The notes: generated from the letters alone by a model not told the origin. A stretch of DNA of 64,000 bases from Litoditis marina (GCA_964036275.1 OZ038437.1:13338590-13402589); one strand, 5' to 3'; shown: positions 47,664 through 60,575, counted from the first letter of the stretch. Numbers and translations: made by a program.

Positions 47664-47734
47664 AATTTGAAAGAGATTTGTCCTTGTATCAACGCTGAAT
47701 GTTTTACTTCAATAGGCTGACTTCATATACTGAC

Positions 47735-47997
<263 letters not shown>

Positions 47998-49614
47998 GAA
48001 TATCCAGTTTGAAGATGTTTTATACAGTTTTTTCGAGATATTCCGTCCGCTCTCCAACATACTTGTGAATGTTTCGGCTCTCGTGTTTTGTTTGGATTAC
48101 GGTTGAACGAATCTGTGAAAAGACCAACGGTTGTGCTCTCGTGAATAGAGCTTTGTTAATAAACAACAACGGTAAAAATCCAACACTTCTATTGAATTTC
48201 GGGTGATCACAATAGTTGTACTCCTCTTTTCATCAATTATTTCCCGTCGCCTTCTTCAATACTACTTCCAAGTGCTTCCAACTCCTTCTTTATAATCGTA
48301 TGAATCTCCTGCATGGTAGGTCGAGCTGTTGGTTCGGCACACCAGCTCCTGAATACGTTGTATTCCAGAAAATAGCAAATGTAGAAAAGTTTAGCATTCT
48401 CTATTGATTCAAAACTGAACGAGTAGCGTTGCTAACGTCACACACTGAGTGAATAATGAGAAACGTTGAAAATTGATTGCTCAATAAAAAAATTTCTTGA
48501 TACCGAGCTCCGTTTGATTTTTCAATCAGGCAAATCAAAGGTGAGATCAGAAACGTCATATTATTACGTAACGTACGCTAACAATTTTGCTAGCCACGTT
48601 CAGGAATTAACAAAATTTCACGTTTTATTTTATCCTGCATTTCACTAGCAAATTACCTCACGATAACTTTAGCCAGTTGGGGTGGACAAGATTCGTCAAT
48701 AGCGGGTCTTTTCCCGTTCGGACCGCAAACCTTCTCACAAAAGATCAAACAACTCCCTTGGAAATCGAAAAACGGTGTTCTGAAAAGTCTAAAAATTGAT
48801 CAAATCGATATTTTTCGAGGCGCGAAAAACCTGAATTGATTTTGGTGTTGCCGATTTTAAAGTGAGCACAGTTCGAGAAGAATAGCCAATCTTAGTAGGA
48901 AATCACGTTGTTCCAGAGTAACCTAACTCTCTCGAAAAAACAGAGCCTTGAAATGTGTCGTAGTATATTACCCTGATTTCTATAAAAACTAATTGATACT
49001 CACTCTCTGTATACCATTTCCCATATCGAGCACGACATATACGTCGCATTTTTTGTCGTAGTTCGATCGACCGTTTAGGTTCATCACTTCTGGAGCCATG
49101 TACACAAAAGTTCCAACTCTGAAAACTCGAGAAAGTTTGATTTCACGAGATTCATTTTTTGCTTGAAAATCCGAGTTTGGATTGATGATGACAGACTGGA
49201 ACAAAAACTATAGAACATGTTTTGTAGGCTTCTTTCTCAGCAAAGTAAAGCTCCACGGTACCGCTGTGTTTGTAGTGGTATATTGTTGATTTTTGTCGGT
49301 AAAAATGAAAACTACCAAGCGTAGCAAAACCGAACTAGAACCAGGTTTTGAGTACCGCTTATGGAAGGTGAGCATCTTTTTGAGTTCGGGTCCCCCCAAT
49401 TTCCTAAAATTGCACCATAATCACTCTTTTCCAAAATACTTTTTCGGACACATTTCAAGAGTTCTGCTGTGTTTTTTATCAAACTACATCTTGAAATACG
49501 AGAAAGGTCTTACGCGGGTGTCATATCGATTCTCGTAGCTTTGGAAAGACCGAGATCGCCCAGTTTTAGAAGTTTTCTTCGGTTTCCCAAAAGCATACAT
49601 AGGAACTTCTAGCC

Positions 49615-50190
49615 CACAGTTAAGACACTGGTAGAACGGTAGTAACAGTTAAACTGTGGTGATATGACCGTGAACGTCCCGCGATTCAGTGGTAAACTTG
49701 TGGTAACGTTGAATTACGATTACTACCAGTAAATCGGTGATGTATCTCAAGTAACCTCAGAAATGAACTAGATATCTAATACCACACGTGATACCTATAC
49801 TAGATACGGATGTCGGCGAGACTGCTCTGCCGGTTCTGGTTGTTTTCGGTTTAATTACCCAAGTTTGAGGTAATTTTCACCTCTGAAGCGAACTTAATAT
49901 TTAGTACGTGAGGACTAGATACTAGAGTTGCTATGAAAAGATAATTAAATTTTGTTTTTAAAAAAAATAATTTTTAAGTGTTTTATTGTAAATAATTCTA
50001 AATACTTTTACTGCTGTTTTACTGCAGTTGAACTACAACTTTACTGGCGTTTTACTGCAGTAGCGACACTGTACTACTACCGTTTCACGACTGGTGATAC
50101 TGCAGTAACACTACCAGTAAAACGGCAGTAGTGCGGTGTCGCTACTGTAGTAGAACGCCGGTTTTATCTTTACAGTGATACTGCAATAGT
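49615..50190. repeat. TACTGCAGTA-rich repeat block in a kinase intron
   Basis: Many copies and near-copies of TTTTACTGCAGTA, GGTAGTA and their complements, with partly inverted ends (GGTAGAACGGTAGTAACAGT versus ACTGTAGTAGAACGCCGG). It looks like a decayed foldback element. Confidence 0.55.
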
Positions 50191-50511
50191 AGACTTCAAT
50201 TATAGAGAGTATCGAGCATTTATCGAGAGGAGTTGCCATAATCGGCCATTTTTCAGAGTTTAACTAAGCACTATGCAAAAATAAAGACATCCTGATGTAC
50301 TGTCTTGAACTGACTGTGTAAATCGTTCACGCAGCAGTAACAATAGTACAAAAGTCACAAAAGAAGGGCAACCAACACAATTTCACTCTACTAACCAATT
50401 TTGAGTATATTCAATGTAAAACTACCAACTTTCCAGGTTTAACATCTCGATGAAGTAGATCTCGTTTGTGTAAGAAACTGAGAGCAGAAGCTGCTTGTTC
50501 TTCGAAAAACA

Positions 50512-50661
50512 TTTGACCATGGCAAACCCAAATTTTGACCATGGCAAACCCAAATTTTGACCATGGCATGCGTACACGCTGCCATGGTCAAAAAATGGAT
50601 TTGCCATGGTCAAATCATTTGGGTTTGCCATGGTCAAATTTTGGGTTTGCCATGGTCAAAT
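50512..50661. repeat. TTTGACCATGGCAAACCCAAA palindromic cluster
   Basis: Three direct copies of TTTGACCATGGCAAACCC are followed, after TGCGTACACGC, by inverted copies of the same unit, so the cluster is both tandem and palindromic. It directly abuts the catalytic-loop exon of the kinase and occupies the place of a normal acceptor. A second cluster is at 54671-54762. Confidence 0.85.
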
Positions 50662-51433
50662 TGAAAACCATTGAAAATACTGAATTTCACTTTTGATATC
50701 GCCGACAAAGCCTAACAATAATTTATTTGCATACAACACAGAATATAACAATCAGACAATAAAAACAATATTAACAAATAATAAATAGATTATAACTGAA
50801 CATGCTGTAAGAAAGTGAGAATCAAAAGAAGTTAATCGACATTTGGTCGTACGCCTAATATGAAACTTGTTGAAAAGATCACATATTGACAAAATAATCA
50901 AGAACAAACGTGAATAGGGAACATAATGACTGTTGGACAGCTATGATGAACGGCGCCTACTTATTTGCTGCACTCGCCCCTCTTGCCACATCAACTTTTT
51001 CACGTGAGGGTGAGACACTACTTTTCACGAGTAAAACGTGAAATCAAAAAGCATCCATGAAAATTCACTAACACTAACCAGTACAAAATCGTATGATACA
51101 CATATTTTGTATGTCGCTTTCGCTTTTTCTCTTCGTAGTTAATGAATAAATATATGTGTATCAATTGAGATCAGCAGACAAGGGCGAGCGCAGCACCGTT
51201 CCAGCAACAAGAAACAGAATAGGCGTGAAGCCCCGGGACCCCAACTGTTCAGTAGTTTGGACATGTGTTTTAAGTTATTGAAAAGATTCGAAACTGCAGT
51301 GAACTACCCGTAATGTGAACGAAACTCGTAGAAAAGAGAGAAGATAGTACAGGGGAAAATACTACAGAGCAATAATTCAGTTGTCTACAACTACAGCATG
51401 AAAAATACCAAAAACAATACGATTGATTAATAA

Positions 51434-51593
51434 TCAAACCGTTGAGCAAAACGATCGATCCGTTGAGGAACCGGCTTCACAAGCCCCTTGGCGAGAAGGC
51501 TTTCGAACTTTCCGCAAAGGCGGCAGACGAGCGGACGGTTTACTTGGGAGACGGTGGTAGTAGTCAGAGAAAAGACCCGCAGGGTTCTCGACT
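51434..51593 (-). other. C-terminal tail exon of a four-TM relative
   Basis: TTTTTTTCAG precedes an open exon in the same phase as the tail exons of the other four-TM genes. It encodes a Pro/Ser/Arg-rich tail ending SFCSTV and stop. The S-T-V end would fit a class I PDZ ligand. It lies inside the kinase locus, same strand. Confidence 0.5.
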
Positions 51594-52599
51594 CTGAAAA
51601 AAATATGGTCAGATGGGATGAAATAACAACAACGTATTTGCAAAAACCAAAATGGGAACTACGTATTTCCGACGGAGGACGTTTCTAACTTCTGAGCGAT
51701 AAAGTGTACATTAAGCTGGACTGGATTTAAGTTAATCTGCTTCAAATTGTGTATTCATCAGTCATCAGGCCTAATTCATCCCGTTCAAAGTGTTTGCGTT
51801 GAGCCGATTTTGACATTACTGTCCAAAAGAACCACTTCTATAATAAGAAATGAGAGTTAACAGATTGGTTTCAGGTTACCTCTTGATTATTGGTAAGAGG
51901 CAGCCCGGTTAAAACCATTAATAGCACCTAAGTGAGTATCATAAAACAAATGAACTCCTTGGTCACACTTAAGTAGATAACATATAATTTATACGAACGC
52001 ATTTATAATTCATATTTAAGAGATCATTAGCTGCTTGGGAAATTCTCTATTTGAAGCCGAAAAACAACATGAAAAAGTATGTTCAGCAAGCAGCCAGGTG
52101 CCAGGCCAGGCTGCCAGGTTTAAAAAAAATTAGAGAGAGAGGGGGGGGGGTTGTCCGTAAACCACCAACTAGTGGCATTTGAATAGTAACCAACCGGTGA
52201 CGGCGCGAGTGGCTCATGTTCCGGCGACCAGACAGCCTCCCAAGACGAAACTGACCACGGAGACCACAACCAGTTTCCATATGGAAACCCCATCGAAGCA
52301 AAGACTGGTAGACGTGGCCACTGGAATATAGTGTACATATTTGGTATTAACAGATAAACATATAAATAACCGTCAGAAAGTTTTCCGTACTCCGTGAGCT
52401 CGATTAGCCGTGTAAGTAGCTAATGAGCGGGTAACTTACACAAATGGTATTTTGTAACTCAAACAGCGAAATTCGAATTCGCTATTTTACAAATTATACA
52501 AATTTACAAGGTCATGAGTCGGGTGCTGCACTAATAGTTGGCTATAACCCATTCATAAACGCAGACACGTTTGCGCAAGTGAAGATCATGAAAACCAAC

Positions 52600-52654
52600 C
52601 TCAAGATGTAGCACTGCAGCTTGAACTCCCAGGAAAGTCACGTCCGGCCACCTC
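52600..52654 (-). pseudogene. Kinase-like exon relic
   Basis: A 55-bp open segment with good acceptor (TTTCAG) and donor (GTTGGT) reads RWPDVTFLGVQAAVLHLE. This resembles the helix before the catalytic loop (compare QAASALSFLH in the kinase exon near 50490). Its phases do not match the flanking kinase exons, so it is probably a decayed duplicate. Confidence 0.35.
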
Positions 52655-52938
52655 CTGAAATGAGCGGTAAGTTGGCGAATGATTTGAAATGAACCAATGA
52701 TCACATCACAACACAGCAAATACAACTTCCCGAATCACGATGCCTAGCATCTTTACTAACCAAAAGGTTATTTCTACAATACAACTAACCGGGTTAGTGA
52801 CTAACCTAACCGCGCGGTTAGCTAACCAAGCTGCATGACTAACCGAGACAAATGTCATGTCTGGCCTAAAATTTTGCCAGAACCCATTTATAGCGCTCTA
52901 CGATAGTTAGTGGGGGGGGGGGGGGTCACTTATAACCA

Positions 52939-53102
52939 TACACCAGCAAGGTTGTCCGAAAATATTCGAAACATAAACTATTTTTTAGCCGAAAAGATGA
53001 AAAGCTGTCTACTTTTTATAAAAATTCCTAGGTTTTTACGTGTTTATGTTTACATCTGAAAACGAAATAATTTTCGTCGTCTAGTCAGACCTTGCTGGTG
53101 TA
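52939..53102. mobile_element. MITE with ACACCAGCAAGGT ends
   Basis: ACACCAGCAAGGTTGTCCGA at the left pairs with CAGACCTTGCTGGTGTA at the right. It is related to the element at 28520-28684. A run of 14 G lies just to its left. Confidence 0.75.
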
Positions 53103-53492
53103 CGCTCATAATTCTATCCATCATATGCTTAACTAAACGCTAATATCAATAATAATTCTAATTAAATAAAACCACGCTGGCTATAACCAACTTACACAAA
53201 AAGAGATTAAAATAGGTAACACTTCGTGATTTTGCTTCAAAAAGATCTCCCGAGCTTCGAACATCGGCAGCAAAATTAAAAAGCCTGTTCAATATCAGAA
53301 AAAAACTAGTCTTTCTTAACCTCTTAACTTAATGCAAAGATGGTCCATTTTATGAATAGTTTTAACGTATTGGTCTAGAGGCTTAAAAATGTACCTCAAA
53401 GCGACTTATTTACAATTAAATATCCGTTATTGCACGAAATTTTAGAATGTCCCACTCAAAAAGAGAAATAAAATACAGAAAACTAAACTAAC

Positions 53493-53646
53493 CACCGAGG
53501 ATTCGATAGAATATTTTGCTGTATCCGACGTGAACATCCTCGCAAGAGATTTAGAGATTATTTCCTGTAACATTAACAAGTACAGGACAATCATCAACAT
53601 AGCATACAAAATATGAACTATCCAGAGAAACCAGCTGATGTTATAC
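53493..53646 (-). other. TM4 exon of a four-TM relative
   Basis: An open exon between CATAG and a GTTAGT donor reads SWFLWIVHILYAMLMIVLYLL and then QEIISKSLARMF. This matches the membrane segment plus the CREVLLKYFEYIL region of exon 5 in gene A. Its exit phase (0) does not fit the tail exon at 51434-51593, so the gene is broken or an exon is unrecognised. Confidence 0.5.
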
Positions 53647-54670
53647 CTATGAAGGCACTGGGTTGGTAACACAAATGAATCTGAAATAATGTGAGCTCTG
53701 ATATAAGTAACGATTTAAAACAATTTTTGAGTGTATTTAAAGTTAAATGTGCTCACTAGTACTGATGAAACTTTGAAAGAATTGATTTCACTTAGAAATT
53801 TTTTGAGGACCGAGTGTGCGCAGCGCGAGTGTTTGAACCAACCTTCGTCCGGGCGAACTGAAATAAGCGTAGTCAGTACTCAATTTGAGACTAAGGAATA
53901 TAAAAATTCACTTATATTCAGTGAGAGCTAAAAACTAGCAGCAGAAATCGAAAGAAAAAGAGAGATAATAACATATAAATGCTTAAATTTCCAATTCTAC
54001 TCCTAACAAGGAACATACTACTAACTTTAAGAACTGTAAAATAGAACGTCTCAACACGTTACATCTTTCTCTGAAGTTAAATAACTAAAAAACATGTGTG
54101 GCCTAAAATTCTGCCTATAAACCTAATTCTAGCGCTCTACAATAGTTGATGAGGTTGGATTCACTAAAAATTCCATTGATCATAGGCTTAACTAAATTAC
54201 AATAACAGAAATACTTAAATATATCCAATTTATATCAATAAAAATGAAAAATATAAATTTTCGAATTTCGAAAATGAGCTCGAATAAAGGTCTAAAATGT
54301 ACACAATACGGTATAGGTGGGGCGCGGTTTGTGCTGCCAGTGAGCTTGCGACAGAGTGAAAATACAGGAAGCGAACCATTATTGAGAGAAATGTACTATA
54401 TTTATTATTGTAATAAGAAGTTACTTGAACATATTATTGTCATAGTTGCTGAAATTGTACAGCTTATGACGTAGAACTACAAAAACAATTATAAAATGAT
54501 CATACTTGTGTTTACTTGTATTGTAATGATCTTATCAACGCAACGGGAGTTTTGCTTATCTAATTTATTATATAACTTATCGAAAAGTTATAAATTCTAA
54601 ACAACCGTTTTTGCTATTGAAGTGGTCTTAACCATTGTTTTGTTGGTTTTGAGCATTAGATGTGTACATT

Positions 54671-54762
54671 TTGACCATGGCATTTCCAAACTTCCGATTT
54701 GACCATGGCAAACCCAAAAATGTGGGCGGGGCTTCAACATTTTGGGTTTGCCATGGTCAACA
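54671..54762. repeat. TTTGACCATGGCAAACCCAAA inverted pair
   Basis: TTTGACCATGGCAAACCCAA and its complement TTGGGTTTGCCATGGTCAA are separated by a 20-bp G-rich loop. Same family as 50512-50661. Confidence 0.85.
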
Positions 54763-56518
54763 CTTTCTCAGAGTTGGGTCCAGCTTAGAATGTCCTTTTC
54801 ATCGTAAGAAATGTTCTTGTCGTGAATGACTGAAAAGCATTTTCGATAAAATTATGTATTGTTGGGCTTGTTTGCTGAACCGAGCTCGAGGTGGTATTGA
54901 TGGTTTATTTGAGTGGCGACGTTCTCAGAGCCTGGAAAAGGCATCAATAAGCAAGTTGCAATAAACTCGATACAGTCGCGCCGGAACTCAACTCATAAAT
55001 ATTAGTACAAAAGTAGCATAACTAACACCAAAACACCATAACGAGCGGAACATAGAGACTGGTAACTTCAAACGATTGTCATGTTTATTGGTCATGGTTA
55101 TCTCACTATGTTCGCAGACCTGTCGTACATTATAGAGTTCATCTTTGCCAAAGCAATGCAAGAAATCGGTTACTAGAGAAATGCTGTCAAGTTATCATTA
55201 CATTGTTGATACTCGTACTCGTTCCATGGAACGGTAATCGATATTTCAGTAACAATTTAATAGCATTTCAGTAAAATTAACTGATAGTTTAGTAGCATTT
55301 CAGTGAGAGTTCAATTAGTGTCATTCCAGCGTTTTTTAATGGTTATAGTTTACTAAGACCATAGCTGGTGGTAGTTTACTATCTTGTTGATATTATTTCA
55401 GTGAAATATCACAATTCAGTTACTGGACTGATAGTAACTCGCTACTGCATTATCGGTGATGAATTTTACTACTAGTAGTTAACTGAATTATGACTAGTAT
55501 CCAATATTCTTTGATTTAAGGTGTATCTTGCTCTATGAACTATGAACTGTGTATGGTATCAACAAATGGAAAAGTAGGATTAATAACGCGAGACAGACTC
55601 AAGTCGACATAAACTTCTTCAAATAGGATGAAGAACAGAGTTAAGCAAGGATTCCGATTCAACGTTGTTCCAAAGAACACTGAGTTAACGTTAGTGCATA
55701 CATGAGACATTTTATGTGGTTGAGAAAAGTTCCCAATGAAAATCATTACAAAACAGCTTTCTGAGAAATGTGAGTTTTTGTTATAAATCGAGTACATGAA
55801 GCACCCGGAATTTTCTTTGAGATGAGACCGACCTGAATAAAGACTTCCGTCGGGCATGTACTCCATTACGAACCCTGTAGGCAGTTGGTTTTCGTTTCTC
55901 GCTTGTTCCGAGGCATAAACAATACCACGAGTTTGCACCAAATTCGGGTGATTTGAGACATGAAAAAATGAACTCTGCACTCCCGTTTAATCTTCATGCT
56001 GCCTGTTCTATACTTTTTGTTTTGTAATTGTTTCGTTTTTGTTTTTACTTTTCGGACATTCGCCATTCGTTTGCTCTATCACAGTTTTCGTCAAATTTCG
56101 ACTAGATACTACGTTTTGTCTGACTGTTTGCTATTCACCTGATATCTAAGTTAACTGAATGTATTTCCCAGGTACTAAACTAATCCCTCAAATTCTGACG
56201 AGATCATCTCATCAGATACCTCGTGAGTAGATTTCATGATCAGTAAACCGTGAAAAAAAGCGAAAAAGCTATCTAGCAGGTTCCCGAAGAACAGTTGAGT
56301 CGCTACGTCACAAGCATAACTCTGCGTTCGTTCAGCGATAGCGTTTTGTAAAATAATATATGATTCTATGATGCCCGAGTTAACTATATTGCGTACTAAC
56401 TCGCAACGAATTGATCATTTCTCGACCACCGGAAGTAGACCAATTTTTCATTTGCTCCGAGAAGAACTTCACCGCGACGCGGCTGAAAGAAAAGTATTAA
56501 AAATATCTATATAGTGAG

Positions 56519-56706
56519 TGCCAAATTTATAAATTTCTGTCTCTTGACGAAACCGAACCTGTGAGAAAAAGTTTCGTAGCAGGACGCTAACCACTGCGCT
56601 ATTAGAGCACATTCACGCCTAGCTTTGGAATCGAAAACATGTGTGCGTACACAGCGGAAAGTGAGATATACAGTACCCTCTCGCCATCCCGTTGACAACA
56701 ACTATA
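56519..56706 (-). mobile_element. tRNA-derived SINE-like element, copy 7
   Basis: AGTGGTTAGCGTC and GGTTCGGTTTC are present on the minus strand with the family's flanks. It lies in the intron between the glycine-loop and VAVK exons of the kinase locus. Confidence 0.75.
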
Positions 56707-57029
56707 CAAGAAAGTAGAGAATGACAATCTACCATTTTTCCGACTGTTCGAGAGGGAAAACGAAAATATCTGATCAATTCGAAAACGAGCGAAACTTACT
56801 TGTAGAACTCTGTTGAAGCGAGTACGACACATCCCTGAGCTCCTTTTTCTATACAGCGTAGTATGTTCAGATCATAAGGATAAAATACTTCGATATCTGG
56901 TGAGAGTGCAGCGGCAGAGGGATGAGAAACCTGAACAATACTGCCTTGCTAGCGAAGATAATAATCGAATACCAAAACTTGTGGTAAAATGATTCTTATT
57001 TAGTTTCCAAGTTCAAAAGTTTAGTGGTA

Positions 57030-57780
57030 CTTCACTATCTGTTATTCATTTACAACGTTATAGCGAATAATGGAAATCGCGTTTTTCTTCCGAAAACAAT
57101 AGGGAACGTGTTGGATGCTGAACTTTGAAACTGACTTGCTCAAGGAAAAATTCGGAGTTGTTGCTCTTTGCGAGTTTTTGGCAAATCTGAAAACAAGAAC
57201 GTTGTTTCGAACGTTGTCAACTGGTGACAATTCAATTCTATTGGAGAGCATTTCGTGGAACAGTGCTCGCATTAACTGTACGTTGATAAATACAAAAAAA
57301 TTATATGAAAGAGTGAACGATTAGTTCTTTTCACTAGAGTGTGAGAGAAATCGAGAAACTGTTCAAAATGGAGAGAAAAATCCAATCTCGCATTCTCGAA
57401 CAGTCTTGTCGGATGTTTGATGCTGTGCAGAGTGGATATTTTCATCCAAGGGGGGGGGGGGGGGGGGGGTGCGATGAGCAGGTTGTTGACTATTCCGTTC
57501 TCAATATGTTTATCTCCGTTTGCAATTACAAAGTTCAGACAATCCAGCAAGAACAAACACAGTATGGCCGCTTTCCACGTAGCGCCGTAGTTGTCACGGG
57601 TTTCCTATTTGGGCGCATATCAGCTGACATTTGCCTACGTGATAACAAGGGGTTGGGGCACTACGCACTATTAGTGAACACGTTGAGAAATTTGTCTAAG
57701 AAACAACAACGTTCTCAGAAACTGAAAACTTCGTTAAAAGACACTGCAATTCAGCTCGAATCTCAGTGCATCTGAGGTTT
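57030..57780. other. Region open on both strands with a 20-G tract
   Basis: Plus-strand frames 57115-57324 and 57341-57775 and minus-strand frames 57042-57272 and 57272-57556 are all long for this base composition. None shows a domain I recognise. A run of 20 G starts at 57450 and would interrupt any protein with poly-Gly or poly-Pro. It may be a decayed gene; the strand is undecided. Confidence 0.25.
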
Positions 57781-58880
57781 GTACCAAACTAGGGATCTAT
57801 AGTACTCAATAAACATTCTGCTTGATTCTATAATCTGACCTAACCAGCAATATTGATCGCTAAGAAGTGAAAAAACTCAGTTTCTCAACTACTAGAACCT
57901 GAACGAGGTTTGGTTGATTGATTCATTTACATGCAAGCATCTGATATACGAGGTTTCAATCGCGCGGAGCGCGAAGCGCTCTGCGTGAGTTGTCTTTGGT
58001 TTGGCCATTGCGGACTCGTTTTTTCCTTTTAATTAACAACAATCTTCAAACATACTCTTTTTTGAAAACTAAAAGGAGAGAACGTTAGAGAATCACGAAT
58101 TGAACATTGTGTGAGAATTTCAGCCAAATCGGATTATTTTCGCCTGAGTTATGGTTTCGTGTCGTTGTTGAAAAGTTCCGCCGTAATTCGTTCCTCCTCC
58201 CTCCTCCCTCCTCCCTCCTCCCTCCTTCCTCCTCGTAGTGGAAAAACTACTGAACCAATTTGGCTGTATCATGTACGCCTTGAGCGCCCTACACATCTAC
58301 TTCCTATCTGTGCTGGTCACTCAAACAGCTGACACATGTTCGATTGCGGGCAGCCGGCTTCGATTAATACACACCCGAAGATATGAGGTTACGGTAGCTG
58401 ACAACCGCACTCATTTCCCGCAAGAACGAGCCATCCATCAAATCCTGTCAAACCACAAGCAGTACCTGGCACTACCTGGCACCGACTGGCACCGGCTGGC
58501 ACCATCTAACACAAGTGACAGTTCTCATCACAAAGTGACAGTTCTCACCACTTTGTGACAGCTCTCTCGTCAATTCTGATGCCTCGACGACCAACATCAA
58601 AGGAGCCGACGTCAAGAAGAGGGTATATAAGCCGGCCCTCCGGCCAGAGAAGTCAGTCGAGATGTGACGCCCACCTGCGCAGCTCTGCCTGCTATTCCTA
58701 TTCCTACTGTATGCCCCCTCTTTCCCTCAGGGATTACGGTACCGCCGAATCCCTCTTTTATGGATTAAGGTAACTAACTAGGCATAGCCATTCTTCATAT
58801 TATTATTATGTTATGTTAACTATACACACAATGAGCATATATACACTACTTCTGTTCTCATATCTCTAGACTACAAAGTA
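57781..58880. other. Non-coding stretch with polypyrimidine tract
   Basis: 58191-58236 is (CTCCTCC)n, a strict polypyrimidine run capable of triplex or, on the other strand, G-quadruplex structure. Short TGGCACC repeats lie at 58465-58505. Frames here are not convincing. Confidence 0.5.
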
Positions 58881-59960
58881 CAAAGTTCAAGCAGGGTAAA
58901 TCAGAGTCTTGATAGCTGAAATTTTAAGCATCTTTTCTATGGCGAAAGTTAGCTCGTCGCGCCAAGTATGAAATGTATATGTAATCTCTGGCGCCGGGCG
59001 CGGGCACCAATAGGCGCCAAAAACGACTGTTGGGAAAACTATCGAACCGATTTAGCTGAAATTTGAAACATGCGTTCTAATGCAAAATTTAGCCCGTCAC
59101 GCCAAATATGAGATGTATAGCTCCTCATTGGCGCCGGGCGCGGGCGCCAATAGGCGCCAAAAACCACTATTAGAAAAACTACCGAATCGATTTAGCTGAA
59201 ATTTGAAACATGAGTTATAATGCAAAAGTTAGCCCGTCGCGCCAAATATGAGATGAATACATCATCATTGACGCCCGGCGCTGGCGCCAAAAACGGCAAA
59301 ACACTATTTATCATCAACTAAAATGTTGAACACTAATAGAAATTGAATAATTTGGTGGAAAGTGTGGAAGTCTTTTTCTAAAACTGAAATTTTTCTTCTG
59401 GCGCTCGAACCAGGCGCCAGATGGCGCCAAAGCCCAACTCACGACAGCGTCAATGGAATCGTCTGAAATTCGGTACACTAAATAACTATCACATGGCAAG
59501 TAAGATGCTCAATCTGAAAATCAAAAAAAGTTCTGTTGGCACTGTGCGCTGGCGCCAATTGGCGCCAAAGCTGGAAAAATATCAGTTATCGTCAATCAAA
59601 CTGTTTCAAGTTAACAGATATTGAATATTCCAATGTGAAATAAAGATCAACAAATTCAAAATCGAGTTTTGTCGTCTGGCTCGGAACAGACGCCAAATGG
59701 CGCCAAAACAAAAACACACGAAACTGACAATTGAATAGTTTGAATATTGCTCCAATCGGTAATTGACACATGTAGTGTGTACTGGTAGCTCAAAAACCTA
59801 GAAAATTTCGTTTCGTTCTTGCGCCAGACGCGTGTGTCAATTGACGCAGGAATGAAAAAAAGTTTCAACGAAGGTTTTTGATGTGGTATTGGAAATAATG
59901 GCTATATTGTAAGTGAGTTGGTGTCTCTAATTGTAGATTTGTCAATGGCGCCAATCTCCA
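58880..59960. repeat. Decaying 140-bp tandem repeat (TGGCGCCAA)
   Basis: GGCGCC-bearing blocks recur near 58989, 59131, 59270, 59400, 59545, 59685, 59822 and 59945, about 140 bp apart. The first three are similar over the whole unit (AACTACCGAATCGATTTAGC and AGCCCGTCGCGCCAAATATG). Later ones keep only the GGCGCCAA core. Confidence 0.8.
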
Positions 59961-60206
59961 TCGCTTATCGCCGCTAAAAGCGGTGTACATGTCAATCGGA
60001 ACGTTTAGCGTTTTTGCTCAGTTGTTGATAGTCACAGAGCCAGTAACCTGCGTTATATTACAACATCAGCAATTTTATGGTCTGCATTCGGCTTCTCGCA
60101 CACACAAAACTGAGACTTCCATAATAATATAATGAGTTCACAAGATCCACTCTGTGAATAGGCAACATATGAAGTTGTAAGAGTACAACTAGCAAAAAAA
60201 GGACAA

Positions 60207-60575
60207 TTAGTAAAAAGTGGGGGAACCAACAAATGTGTGAGTTGTGTTTGGTTCGACCTCGATATCAGCAAAAAGTGAACGATACGAATTGCTGTGATAC
60301 TGTAGCAGAAGTATTCTGCAAAAATAGAACAATACAAATATTGCACAATGGTTCACAACGCACGCATGTCGTCAAAGCACACAGGAAATACCCTTTGGCA
60401 ATTTCTGAAATATTATGCGGGCTTCGTGAACCATTGTGCAACATTTGTATTGTTCTATTTTTGCAGAATACTTCTGCTACAGTATCACAGCAATTCGTAT
60501 CGTTAACTTTTTGCTGATATCGAGGTCGAACCAAACACAACTCACACATTTGTTGGTTTCCCCACTTTTTACTAA
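60207..60575. repeat. Long inverted repeat (150-bp arms, 69-bp loop)
   Basis: Arms 60207-60356 and 60426-60575 are reverse complements with three mismatches in 150 bp, so RNA from either strand would fold into a near-perfect hairpin. Frames in the arms mirror each other and are not genes. Confidence 0.95.

Larger units (their letters stand above)
48237..56930 (-). pseudogene. Protein kinase (MAP3K/TKL-like), frameshifted and interrupted
   Basis: Minus-strand exons, 5' to 3': 56930-56800 (glycine loop KGAQGCVVLA), 56482-56401 (VAVKFF with the catalytic lysine), 55974-55833 (HPNLVQTRG, VMEYMPDGSLY), about 50499-50426 (ALSFLHKRDLLHRDVKPGK), 49608-49514 (LLKLGDLGLSKA), 49118-49004 (VGTFVYMAPEVM, KKCDVY), 48752-48657 (CGPNGKRPAID) and 48348-48237 (SWCAEPTARPTMQEI, stop). 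Phases agree at most junctions. Defects: one extra base after KKCDVY near 49035 shifts SCSIWEMVYR out of frame; the Asn after HRDVKPG reads Lys; DFG is DLG; about 25 residues before the catalytic loop are missing; a palindromic repeat sits at that exon's 5' edge. More 5' exons probably exist beyond 56930. It could instead be a pseudokinase if the extra base is a sequencing error. Confidence 0.72.
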
